Source: Tubulanus polymorphus
Taxonomy: Eukaryota > Nemertea > Palaeonemertea > Tubulaniformes > Tubulanidae
Direction: 5' to 3'
DNA: 64,000 nucleotides
Assembly (NCBI RefSeq): GCF_964204645.1
Contig: NC_134025.1
Coordinates: forward strand, 25,016,001 to 25,080,000
This document shows, piece by piece, positions 49,016 to 62,100 of this stretch. Every line of letters starts with the position of its first letter. Within the stretch, counting starts at the first letter, position 1. The translations under genes and the position numbers were made by a program. The notes beneath the pieces are model-generated. The model did not search any database. It saw only the letters and a program-made list of their open reading frames with translations, and had not been told where the DNA came from.

Positions 49016-52000
49016 GATGTCCTAGTATATATTAATCATGAAATCATTGATTAAAACCATTTCGAATTATACCATTATATATACTCTTATTAGTTATTAG
49101 CTCATTGCAAAATGTTTTACCTGTATGAAAGTTACCGTGCGACAGAACAAGTACAACAGTATATCCGAAAGAATGCAAGTCCAAAAACCGGCAACAACGA
49201 CCTCAGTATATTATATTACTGTACGATAGCGACCAAGTCTGGACTTTTACCCTTGCTTTAAAGTCAATTCCTCGACAAATTATTGTCGTATATCTTCGGT
49301 GGATGAATGGAGATTTGTCTCGAGGACTTGTACACTAAAAACACTCCAGAGATTAAATCAGTAGAAAATACGGAGGAATAAATCAGATCAAATACGACAT
49401 AAATAACCGGACGATTTTTTGGACACATAGTTTATTTATTTCCGATATGAAATTTAATGTCACAGGTGAATTCATACGTCGTGTACATGAAAAACGTGTT
49501 TCTATGTTCTTTAACACATACATTTTTTTATACCACCAAAGCGATTCGAGTGTGCTTTAGTATAATTTCCAGTGATCAGATTCCGTCGAAGAAATTGTCT
49601 GATCACTTTTAACCACCGGGATAATACACATATATATATATTCTCCACGAAATATAGATATATGTTGCTGCCATGATTCTATGATCCGGGCGAATTTACA
49701 AAGCACTATTTTTATCAATGATGTATCCACGTATACAGTAGTATTGCAAAGCATCGACTATTACAACGATTGCATTAGAGATAGTTTCAAGTTTTCGACA
49801 GTACCTTTAATCAAAATCACAAAAGCGAATTTTAGTCTTGTTTTGAAATATCATATGTACAGCAACAGTAACAGTAAATCCTTGACTACAACAAAGGCTT
49901 GAAAAAACTATATATTTTTCTTACTTATGCACGTAACACGTTTCAGGCTAATCTTATTTACTTTCAACACCTTATCAACCTCAATTTGTGAAGCGGAATC
50001 CAAGTGTGACTTCAATTTGAGATGACAACAACAGGGAGTCCATGATTACAACATAAGAAATTGTTCAGACACCTGACACTCTGGCACAGTATGCTGTAAC
50101 AAGCCTCGAAAATAACATAAAACAATAGTTTTAATGAGACAGTTTTCAAATTTCTATATACATATACAATAGATTTCACGTAAAACATAGCACATATACA
50201 AAATGATCCAAATATCGATGTATTTTATCAAAACTGCAAAACCAATGGCAACCGAAACAGATTCACTTAACGATGTTAAATTTGGCTTTTCGGAAATTGG
50301 TTCATCTCCAATGTTCTTAAACCCTAGAGTCCAATTTAAACAGAGAACCGTAAATTTCTTCGCAGAATTATCGAATACTCGTGGTAGCCCAAGTTCACTG
50401 CATAATGAGTTTTCTCTTCTATACATACATGTATATGTTTAGCACATTGTTCGCGGGCTAACTGCCCCACTATTAATAAAACAATTCGACTTATAGGATA
50501 TCAATAAATGCCGATAAAAATATATCTATATAATATCATATCGTGAAAAACATTCAATGCCGTCACATTTCTTAAAAAGAAAAATATTGCCAATGGGGCG
50601 GGGCGGGGCAGGCTTATATAACATTCATTATATACACGCCGGGTAGGTTTGACAAGAATCAATCTTAACGTTTCTATTAATCTATTGATTATCATTCAAT
50701 TTTTTACACATGCATGAAACAAATACCTTGTATGCTTTCCCCAAATGAAAAAAGGCATTTTCTCTGTACACCTCACAAGAATCATGAAAACATTGTAACA
50801 AGTATTTTTCGTCTTATAAGCACATTGAATATTTCAAGCAGTCAGTACCAAAACAATTCATGTAAACAATCTCGTTTTGCTCAGAAATGTTAAAACATTT
50901 CGTCAACACGATACGCAAATATCAAATCAGCAATTTTTAACAGTTTCATTTTTCTTTTTTAAATTCGTCGAAGCCCCAAACGGAAAGATAATCACAACAA
51001 TTCTTATCACACGAATTAGTTAGGATTGAGCTGTACAGAGATACTTGATTCATTCACGTACTAGTGTAGATGGGCAAAGATCTAACACTTTCGACTACAC
51101 AACAATATCCATCAAGTTTCTATCACAAATGTCACACCCGATCAGTACGAGGAAGCCCACTTTGCATCGTTAAGTACATTTCTGAACATGGTTATAGTTC
51201 TGATAGAGCTCAATGAAAACACGATTCTCAATATATTCCAATAATGGAATTCATAGCCGACGAACCATCGATATCGCCATCCACGACTCAAAAAATATGA
51301 AAATACATGCATCATCAGAACCAGCTGACCGCTAAAAAACCTTCCTTGCGCAAAACCATTCCCCCAAACTTTGTTCTCCTCGAACCAGACTTGTGTAAAA
51401 AATTATACATATGAAATATCACAACCACAAATACACAATAAATCGTAAATTTACACTTTTTTTCGTTTTGAATCGATTTCTTTTTTAGAAATTAGAATTT
51501 GTTCATTGTATCATTAGCAACATACAGGGAAAATTCAACTGTAACGACCTGACACTTTAAAAGTGCATTCATATCCTTAATATCAACAAGTCCTTACCAA
51601 TATTCAAAGGACTTTTACAAGACTCCTTCGCGAAACAAACATTTTAAGTTTTTAGTAACTGACAGAAAATCATCGAATTGATCAACTAATATTTACAATT
51701 ACAACAATAATTCAAACAGTGAATTACATTAAATATCTTCGTAGCATCGAAAATCACTTATAATGTGTAGTACATATACTTACATACAACAGCAATAAAG
51801 ATGGAAATTGCCGTTTCTTTATATCATAAGTGTTTCACCGGGTATTGATGTAAAAATGGGAGAATGAACCACATTTCCCGATCTAAAATACACCGGACAA
51901 CACTCATTTTGTATACATTTGTAACAATAACCAGGGATGCTAGAATGAGATACCTCTATGCCTCCCTGCAATAATGTACAATTATTTTTCAGTTTGTTGA

Positions 52001-53790
52001 TTGTTCCCTCAATTATTATTCAGTTATTTTAAACGTTAGTACCGGTACTTTCAAATCAATCAGACTAAAAAGTTTAGAGACGAAAAAAAAAGTCGTACGA
52101 AAGGTTACGGAAATACTAGGATGGGTTATGGAAAAGATATAAAATCCAATATTTGATTCAAGTTAGATTCCTAATAAAACATCTAAACCACCATTAAGTT
52201 GATAATGGCATATATGGTCATTAGCAACGAGACCATTCAGCTATTAGATACTGGTGCATACAACTCTTTCTCTCCTTTTAACTGATTCTAGACATTATGT
52301 ACTAGTATATAGAACGAAATAGTGACTTACTTATTTTTGAACTGTACAATTAGATTACCAAAATGGTGAAAAACTGAAGATTAGAATAAGTTACAAGAAA
52401 TATTCTTAAGACAACACAAGTACAACATGTACATTTACATATAGATAAAGCATTGAGAACAATCTGCAATGCCCCTCCTAGAATAATGGCAGTCCTATTC
52501 ACATATCCGACGTAATATCACAAGCCTTTCCCATGTCATATACACATACAAAATAAATAATAAAAGCAGCATCGGAGTCCCTGAATCCATCACATCATAA
52601 TGATACATGAGATATCATCAGCAATAACAATCCCTGAATCAAATTCAAATGAAACAGTTTCATTTATCAGAGAGGCAGCGTTCTCTTGTCTTATAACAGC
52701 AAAAACAGTAAAAATGACCAATTCTTTCTTTTTACAAAAGAAAAACGATATGAGTTAACTTTGGACTCATTAACCAGCAAAATTATGGTGAAGCTAAGCC
52801 TCATGCCTTTGTTTGATTTAAAAGCTTATGACACATCAGTTCCAAAGACCCATTAGTCAGTATATATACTTATATACATAGAGAATGAATCATCATGACA
52901 GGTATACAACAGGTGATTCAGATTTGATTCAGACTTTGTTCCATCAAATAAAAAAGAAACATCTCTAATGATAGCGAGAATGACTGCCTCGTGAACTAGA
53001 TTCACCACCCAAAAACCATCTGATCATGAAAAATACCGAAGTATCTATCAAAAAAATTCCTTCCGGCTGTGTCAACTACAGGAATATTACACTGTCTCAT
53101 ATTTACAATGTAGACATTGATGTATAAAAATTCGTTCCATTATTTCCTACAAATCAGAACATGTTACTGGATCCCTTAAAAGCTAACATAAATCTTTCTT
53201 AAATGCTGTTTTGTGAATATGTGTCTTCCTTAACGACACAGAATTTAATATTTTCCCAGTAAACACTGGATACATAATTGGATAATAATTTAAAATTGCG
53301 TTAATGAAGTAATGGAGCTCTCTAATTGACTTCCCTTTTGAAACTGAATATTCAGCCCATTTTGAAGCTGAATCTATATCAACAATTTAGCACATGTTAC
53401 AGGGCTCATGAAAAGGTAAAACTTTTCATTATTGTGTTGATTGTTGATTCAGTATTTATCTATAAGACCGATTAAGAAATTTGGAAAATCATGAACAGTT
53501 AGAAAACAGCCCATGAAAAACCAATACTGTAGAGTTTGAGTTTGAACTTTTGTGAAGGAACGCCCAGTACAAAAAGTCTAAAATAATTACATTCTGGCAT
53601 TTCAGATAACGATATCAACATTTGTACATTTCATTGCCTAATATATTCGCCAAGTTTTCTTACTATTGTCATAGCTCGTAAAACAAATGGAATGGCTAAG
53701 TTTTACAGGTTTATAAATAAAACACCGAGATCAGTATGAAATGGCAGTTCTTTCTATACGTAATTAATTATAATATATACAACGAATGAT
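49016..53790. other. 4.8-kb interval; 5' region of the PEP-synthase-like gene and probable long menin 3' UTR
   Basis: The first 200 bases probably contain a non-coding first exon of the minus-strand PEP-synthase-like gene. From about 49440 to 53790 the DNA is AT-rich with no coding exon. Lying directly downstream of the menin stop on the minus strand, it could be a long 3' UTR; many TTTATT motifs allow several end points. Confidence 0.45.
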
Positions 53791-54882
53791 TCACTCCCTT
53801 CGAATGCGTTTACGTAAACCGGTGAATTCTCCGGTAAACGGTTCGCCATTTCTCTTTGTGTGTTTGATCGATACTTGAGACTGAGCGGTCAGCTGCAATT
53901 TAATTGCGCTTGCGTTGAATTTCTTATTCGACAGTAGTTTACGCAGGCCTTTCATTTTCTGACTGCGCAACAGAACTGTCGGTTTATTATCGTCGAGTTT
54001 AGTCGCGCTCTCTTCGGCGATGATCGTATTGTTATTTGTATTTCCTGGCGCGCGTAGAAGCATCATACCGGCCGGACTGTCTGCTTTTAACATCGAATCC
54101 ATCGTTAGTCCCGGGAATTGCGAGCCATTTGATTTCGAACTCAGAAAGTCGTTTAAATCTACGCGGCTATCGTGAATGCTGATTAAAGGGTTAATCGGTG
54201 TTAATGTTGTTGTTTTTAGAGGTGGCGTTGTTGCCGTAGACGTGAAAGGTTCACCTCCACTAATTAGATATTCAGGATTGAGAATTGACTCTCCACACGC
54301 TTGTGCTAGCGCGGCGATGTTCGGATTCATCACACCGCTTTGTGATTCACTAGCTACTTTAGATTCTAGTTCCATAATCGTTGATTTAATCTGGTCCTCG
54401 ATGAGATCGCCATTTACATTCTCCTTTTTATCCGACAATGAAGTTGCGTTCAGGTTTTTCTTTTTGTTTACAGGAATTTCCTCCTCAATTTCCGAATCTT
54501 CGTCGCTGTCATCCTCATCTTCCTCGACGCCTTCCGCTTCGATTTTGACGTTCTGACGAACGCTGGCTTCGAACTTCGAAAGCGAAAACACAAAGTGCTG
54601 AGCCCAGCCTATGTGCAACACAGGTGTCGAACTACCCTCCTCCCATAAGCAAATCCCATCATAAAATTTCAAAAGAAATGCATAACATTCCGGATCCAGG
54701 AGAAATGGCACTTTAGCCGCATAAAGAGTTTGTCTTTCACCACCAGACATCAGCTTTACAATGTTAGGCACGTGTGTATTTGCGATTTCTAAAAATTCTT
54801 TGTATATTTCTTCATCTTCTCGATTATAGTTATAGCTGAAATGAATTATATACAGCATTAAGAACATTAAACAACATGGATA

Positions 54883-54918
<36 letters not shown>

Positions 54919-55480
54919 TGTATGTATGTATGTATGTATGTATGTATGTATGTATGTATGTATGTATGTATGTATGTATGTATGTATGTATGTATGTATG
55001 TATGTATGTATGTATGTATGTATGTATGTATGTATGTATGTATGTATGTATGTATGTATGTATGTATGTATGTATGTATGTATGTATGTATGTATGTATG
55101 TATGTATGTATGTATGTATGTATGTATGTATGTATGTATGTATGTATGTATGTATGTATGTATGTATGTATGTATGTATGTATGTATGTATGTATGTATG
55201 TATGTATGTATGTATGTATGTATGTATGTATGTATGTATGTATGTATGTATGTATGTATGTATGTATGTATGTATGTATGTATGTATGTATGTATGTATG
55301 TATGTATGTATGTATGTATGTATGTATGTATGTATGTATGTATGTATGTATGTATGTATGTATGTATGTATGTATGTATGTATGTATGTATGTATGTATG
55401 TATGTATGTATGTATGTATGTATGTATGTATGTATGTATGTATGTATGTATGTATGTATGTATGTATGTATGTATGTATG

Positions 55481-55554
<74 letters not shown>

Positions 55555-58381
55555 GTATTTTTGAATGAAAATGTCATATGCGATTAGATACTAGTGCTGA
55601 ATAAACCTACTTTTGGATAACTGAAGCGGCTGCAGCCCACGAACGAAATGCCTCCTTATATCGACTCTTCTTATACATATATCCACCCATGTACGTGTGC
55701 GGGTATACATGATGATTGTTGTATTGTTTTATGGCTACGCCGACAGCCTCCTGGAACAGCGAGATTGCAGACACCTTCCTCACACCAGGCCTAATCTCCT
55801 GCAAGTCACCGAGATTTCCAAGAGCCATTGGATATCTGATAAAAATGAAATTAGTCAAAAGAGCTATAATTGATTGAGGTATTCCAAAAGGACAACCTGA
55901 GCAAGTGGGTTGTGAAGCTTTATTGCATCCCCTTGAAATGCATTTATGGCCCTCGCTCCAGTATCTACAACAATTCAATGGCCACAGGTTGCTTTCCTCC
56001 AATTTAGGAATTCATTGGTGTCTGAACAGTTTACACGCAACTAAATGTGCAGTATTGCTAAATTATGAAGTTAAACCAAATCGATGATGTCACAGTACAA
56101 ATATAAATTCAAATAAATCATGAGATAAACGGATAAATAATTTCTGCGTAACATAAAAGAAAACTTAAATCTTCTGAATGTTAGCAGACAGTCTCTAAAA
56201 ATAACAAATGATGCAGAAAAGTTATCTAATAACGAAATTTACCAGGAAATACTTACAATTTTAGATATCCTTTATCGTAAAGAAGCCATAGTAACTCGTG
56301 TTGTAGAGAAGCCATTTCGATACTGTCATGGTTGGCTGTGATTGACGGATTGATACCAGAAACTATGGCAGCTACCTCCATTGCTCGAGTGCAAATTACT
56401 GGATTTCCATTTAAATACAGCCAACTTTTTTCAGATACACTGTCATTGATGGTTTGTCCACGTTTGTCCTCCAGTCCTTTACCTATAATAATAATATTGA
56501 TAGTAATTGGTAAATGCTGAGGAGTGATCATGTAATAGATTTTTAAGCATACAATTATTTTCTTGTTTGATTTCATTGTGAAGGTCAATAAAAAATATCT
56601 TTAAAAAATTCAACTGAAAATGTTAATCCATGAATGTGAAACATGGACCTGGTATCAATCTAGTTTCAGTAGTTACAGTTCAACTCCAGAGTTTTAAGAA
56701 ATTGAAATGCGTTGACTCTATTCAGCCCTTCTGCATATAGGTCCTGCAGTTCATCATTGTGGTGGTGTATAAGAGAACAAATAATTCTAAAAACTACCTA
56801 CCATGCCAAGTAACTTCAAGTGTTTGTTCAAGTTTATTGCCATAAACAATCCATGCATGATCCTCAGAGAGGGCAAGGTGGACATCATCATGGCCCAACA
56901 CCTGACAAGCCGCTACAACTGCAAATGCGACACCGAAGCTATCTAATTTATTACCTAAAAGCAATAAGTAAATATTCAATAATATCGAAACCACTCTTTA
57001 TTTAACAGATAAAATGTAGTAAATCATTATCTACCTACTCAGTGGCATGTATACCACATTTGAAATGATCTGCAATGTTGCAGAAACTGCAAATCAATTG
57101 CAATTGCAAATTTACACAATGTAGCTGTAATTGTTATTACAAAGTTTCATTTTTAACAGGTAAAAGTGAAATGCAAAAAATTGTTACAGAAGCTTACTTC
57201 GAAATTCTCGCTACAAAGTAGCCATTCATTTTATAGAAAATTAGAATATATTTTGCTAAAATATTTTGGTTTGACTATAAATTTTCAACTACCCCGGTAA
57301 GTAAATGGTAAAACCTGTTGATTGACATCATTGACACGCAACAAATAGTTTTGATTAATGCCCTATCTGTTAGCCTACTACACAAAACTACTGAATCATT
57401 CATGAAGTCTATCATTCATGAATCGATAATCATCCAAATTCTACCTGCTGAATAAATAATTATTTACAGGCCTCTACTGGGCCCTATCCCTTAATCAATT
57501 GCTATAACATATCAACTTCTTGTTAGAAGTATCTACTACTAATTGAGGGAAATAATATTGATACCATGAATGTAAATTTACCAATGTGTTCCTACGTCAA
57601 TAATGCATAGAATATTGTAGGGAATTTCAGCTGCGCAGTTTAACATTATAATATGATAATAGCGACTACACATACACATGAAGCTTGGCCGCTGCATGGA
57701 GGAGTCCGTTGTGTGAGTCACATGTATCCATGAGTAAAGCATGTTTCATACTAGATCTATTCACCAAATCTATTAATGTCATTGACAAACAAGATGCTAA
57801 ATCGAGCCATAAAGGCTTTAGTCATCTGAACTTGCGCGCGAATAGAAACATGACATTGACACTAAATAGGGCCTACAACTATACCATATACACTCACCCG
57901 TTAAGAAGCTGTACAATGTCTGCAGATGGGCTTTATTATCCTTGTAGTATGTTCTCGATAAATTCCCCCAGATAACATCGGATACGTGTTTCACAAACTC
58001 TGTGTTTGTACCACCTGAACCCGAGGGGGAAGGATATCTTGACAGATCCACGGCACCTTTGACATGGCTTACAAATTTATAGTAAAGCGCTTCAATGGGC
58101 TCCAAATCGATGGTAGGAAATGCGTTCACAGTATTATCACTAGCCCCCACCACCGCATTGGTCTTTGTATCTACCAGGGCTGGTGGGAGAAATCTGTTGA
58201 CAGTCAATGCATTTTCGACAGTGCCCAAAACCAGAGATAGAAGTGTCAAATCTGGCTGTTCATTACCGGTAGTATCATCTGCACAACCACCACGAAGCTG
58301 ATCTTCGAATAGATCTATAACAGCCCGCGTATCTCGTAACGGGAAATACGATCGCCACCGTTCACGAAAAGCCGCCATCAT
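53791..58381 (-). CDS. MEN1: Menin, 710 aa
   Basis: Five exons: 58381..57898, 56954..56802, 56482..56257, 55835..55611 and 54835..53791 (711 codons with the stop). Menin is a nuclear scaffold that links MLL/KMT2 H3K4 methyltransferase complexes to partners such as LEDGF and JunD. Conserved blocks run the length of the protein: LFPLR-like start ([18 protein letters not shown]), [107 protein letters not shown] and [14 protein letters not shown], then [22 protein letters not shown]. The acidic loop ([16 protein letters not shown]) precedes a long low-complexity insert, and the C-terminus keeps MKGLRKLL and [13 protein letters not shown] with a basic end. Longer than human (about 610) because of the insert. 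Intron 4 holds a huge tetranucleotide tract. Confidence 0.98.
54891..55486. repeat. Uninterrupted (TATG)n microsatellite, about 149 units
   Basis: About 596 bp of pure TATG repeats without one visible interruption, preceded by (TA)5 and followed by a long (TA)n. It lies inside menin intron 4. Because 4 and 3 share no factor and no unit creates a stop, both strands are open in all frames, which produces false long reading frames. Confidence 0.98.
55487..55552. repeat. (TA)n run, about 33 units
   Basis: Pure TA dinucleotide repeat adjoining the TATG tract, ending at TAATGTATTTTTG. It lies about 60 bp from the donor site of menin exon 4 on the minus strand. Confidence 0.97.
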
Positions 58382-59105
58382 CCACAGCTCATAATAGTGC
58401 TTGACAGCGTTTTTTTAACGCGAACACTAACCAGGTTATCCTGGTATATCCGCTTATTCTATAAAGATTGTCAGTAAATCCGTCTCTCGAACGAGAACTG
58501 AAAGCTGTCCGTGTCTAATAGAACGCTATCCTCGAACTGTCACTGCGTGTGTAATGCCGCCGCACGTGTGTTTGTATTTGTTTTGGTATAGAAGCTTGCG
58601 TTAACTGCGTCGTGACTGACTGACTGACTGACGTGTAATTATGAATTGAAGCATGACGTCGATGTACTCGCGTCTAATCGATATCTGGAGTACGCGCGGC
58701 GCCGTTCCTCGACACGATATAAAAAATGATGAATACGCTGATGAAACGTAAAGGAAATAATGTTTTGAAATGAAGGAAAATAATGCCACACAATGATTTT
58801 AAGCATGTATTCGTATTATTCTAGATGTCTTAATTAGTGCATTGAAAATATATGAGAATCTTTTAATCATTTAACTCAAAATATTGATTACAGTTCGTTA
58901 CTTATATTATATTACGACCGAAATATGGTCTCTAGATAATATTAACGTTCTGACAAATAATCTGAAAGATAATTTTCATTTTGTCAGGCTTTGATAAAAT
59001 GGCATTTCATTCAGTATATTTTGAGTTTATGTTTATTATCCATACGGCGCCCGATGTCGAGCACAACTTTTCCTCCGCGCAGTTCAGATATCTACCAACG
59101 CGGAA
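58382..59105. promoter_or_regulatory. Divergent menin/CLPTM1 promoter interval
   Basis: 724 bp separate the two start codons. The part near menin is richer in CG dinucleotides (for example CCGCCGCACGTG at about 58557-58568, including an E-box CACGTG) and has a short TGAC repeat (58615-58632). Probably bidirectional; no TATA box was assigned. Confidence 0.55.
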
Positions 59106-62100
59106 ATGGCTGACCAAAGCGGCGCATCTGCGAACTCGGACAACTCTGTCGCAAATTCTGAAGCAGCTAATGAAGGAAACGATCAAAATGGACAGGTAAC
59201 TTCAGAAGATGAACACCGTTGTATCAACCGGTTAACGTTTATTACGCCAGGTCTCTCGATAGCACGCTTAACGAGTGGTAGAAATAGTCTGTATTTAATC
59301 TCCCAAATTCATTAGAAATTATTAGAAGAAGTGAAAACACGTGAATTACCAGTCGACTTTTGGCAGATGATGCAAATGCTAAGACTAAGCTGCATTATAT
59401 TGATTGCCAATATGCCAATCCCATTCTGATTGTGGTTACACCAGAGTAGGCTGGGCGGTGTGTCTATCACATAAATTCAAGGAGAGCGCTGAAAAAATAT
59501 TCATCAGTAAATTAATACTAAAACCCAGACCTATAGACATTACCGTTGGCGCAATTGCAGTTTAAATTTCTATGCTAATAGGCCTTAGGACTAAACCTAA
59601 CCCTAGAAATAATGTCGCTCTGGCATAATATCCATTTCGTTAACTCAAATTGTTTATTTCAACATATTATTGTAGGTCAATCAACAGCAAGACCAACAGC
59701 AGCAACAACAAGGTCAAGGTGGTTGGGCGATGTTCAAAAGTTTCATAGTTAGGATGGCAGTAATATATTTCATCAGCAGTCTATTCCGAAGTAAGACACC
59801 TGCAACTACGAATGATAGTTCTACTGCGGCAGCAAAAACCGGTGCTCCATCTATACAAGCGAAAAACATATTTGACAAACATGTCGGAATGGTAAGCAAG
59901 CCTGATTTAACCTTGCCATAACAAGTTCGAAATTTGAACTGGCAGGAGAAATGATCTGATGATACTGGATAGGCCTTGACTAACAACTTGGTCGGGTTTG
60001 TCAAATTAAAAGTTTCATGTAGTTAGTAGGCAAAATGATACCTCCTTTCCAATCTAAAGATGATCTGTTTTATTGGACTGAAATTTAATTTTCCTTGTCT
60101 TTGAAGGTGGCCTATTTACAGATTTCTTTTTGTCTATTGTCGCATGTCAGCCTAACGAATTAGTCTTATCGTTTACAGGATATGTACATTTACCTGTCAG
60201 AGGACGAAATTTTCAGCAAATTCAAGGACAAGGATTCACTACTGTGGAAGAAAACTGGACTTGTGTATGGTGATTGGACTGATGGACCGAACAAAGATGG
60301 ATCATTTGTAAAAAGTCTTACAATACCCACACCAGAGGTAAAGTTCTGAGCCTACATCAATTGAAAGGTCTTGAAAATTTCATGAAAAACTTATCAACTT
60401 TTAGTCTATGTGTTGTTTTGAACAAATTTATGTATTTTTACTTAAGGGGCTTCAAAATAATGGATCGATATATCTTCATGTTTACTTCGTCAAAAGTGGA
60501 CGGTCTCCTGATCCAGAAGACAAAGCCAAATATCGCAAGAAAGAAACCGTTTACAAGAAAAAACGTATGTATCCTTACAAAATCAATGAAAAAGCAATCA
60601 ATTTATTACTTACAGAATCTTTATCCGTAGCCAATTTTCGGGCTTTGGTTTAAGTATTTATTGAACCTCTCCTGTTGAATACCAGAAATGTAGATAGTCT
60701 TATACGTTACATGTATTTACATAAGCTTTGTTTTCTTTATGTTCTGTTGCTTTGAATTACAGAGGTGAACAGATATAAGAAGAGAAAGTTCCACACTACT
60801 GTGAACCTGTTAACAGGGACTAGTGATGCTCATCCTGATCTCATTGTAAGTTGTTTCATCAAGAGAATCGTGTGGAGGAACCATTTTGGAATCTAAAGAC
60901 AAGTAGTACATCAAGGTGAACTAGATTCATTTGAAGTATGAGCTTTTGCTTCTAGTGTTTAGTACTTCAAATAAATCTAGTTAACCTTCCTAATCCAAGT
61001 ACTATTGAGTCTCGTATATCATTGATACAAAGTTTTACTGATGTCTGTTTCAAGTTGTGCTATAAAAGTTTTTTTTTGTTCCCAGAAAAATAAGAATGAT
61101 TCCGGGGTCGTCGAGATCCTTAATCATTGGCATCCAAACATGACCATCAACTTACTGGACGACCATACACCTTGGGTTAAAGGTCACATCCCTCAACCAC
61201 TGGACGAATGTAAGTACTGGTACCTAATGACCTACCCGGTATCAATACTATTTACTTAACTGGATTGTGAATTAAGATCTGCCGCTGTAAATCTTGAAAA
61301 TTGTTTTCTTGCAGTCATTGATTTTGATGAAACACAAATGAATTACTATCCTATTCTGTACTTCAATGACTACTGGAATATGAACTCTGAATATATGCCA
61401 GTCAACCATACCGTCAAGTAGGTACCCAGGGATGATATGCGTTGAAATGAACTTTTTGGAATATTGTAGATATAGCACCTCAATTTTATATTGTGATTAA
61501 TGAGTTTATTTCGTAATTCTGTTTTAGGCAACTGAACATGACATTGACATATTCACCAATGTCATTGTTCCGTTGGCAAATGTATGCAGCTCAGGGAATG
61601 CGATCAAAATGGTATTCATTCCTTGGGGAAGATTTTATGCCTGAAGAGTCTGATGAAGACCAGGATTCGCTGAAGGTAAGAGTTTAAGTTTTTATTTTTG
61701 AAACAAAACGATCATTCTTATGCTTTATGTTGGTATTAAACTTAAAAGAAATTGTGTCGTATTTCAGCGAACATTCTTGGAAACAAATCCTTATCTTCTT
61801 GCGTTAACAATCATTGTATCCATTGTCCATAGTGTATTTGAGTTTCTTGCTTTCAAAAATGGTGAGTCATTGTGAAAATTACTCTTAATCACCGAGATGA
61901 ACGTATTATTAGCTCTAGATCTCTGGAGTATAACGATTTTGTTGTATTCTAGACATCCAGTTTTGGAAGAACCGAAAGTCATTGGAAGGCTTGTCTGTGC
62001 GTTCGGTATTTTTCAATGTCTTCCAGTCATTGATCGTGGTGCTATATGTATTGGACAATGAAACCAACACTGTCGTGAGAATCAGTGTTTTCGTCGGTCT

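Noticed and set aside
54867..55587. Several overlapping open frames of over 220 codons on both strands
   Set aside because: They are products of the TATG tetranucleotide repeat, which has no stop in any frame. The peptides are pure YVCM or YIHT repeats.
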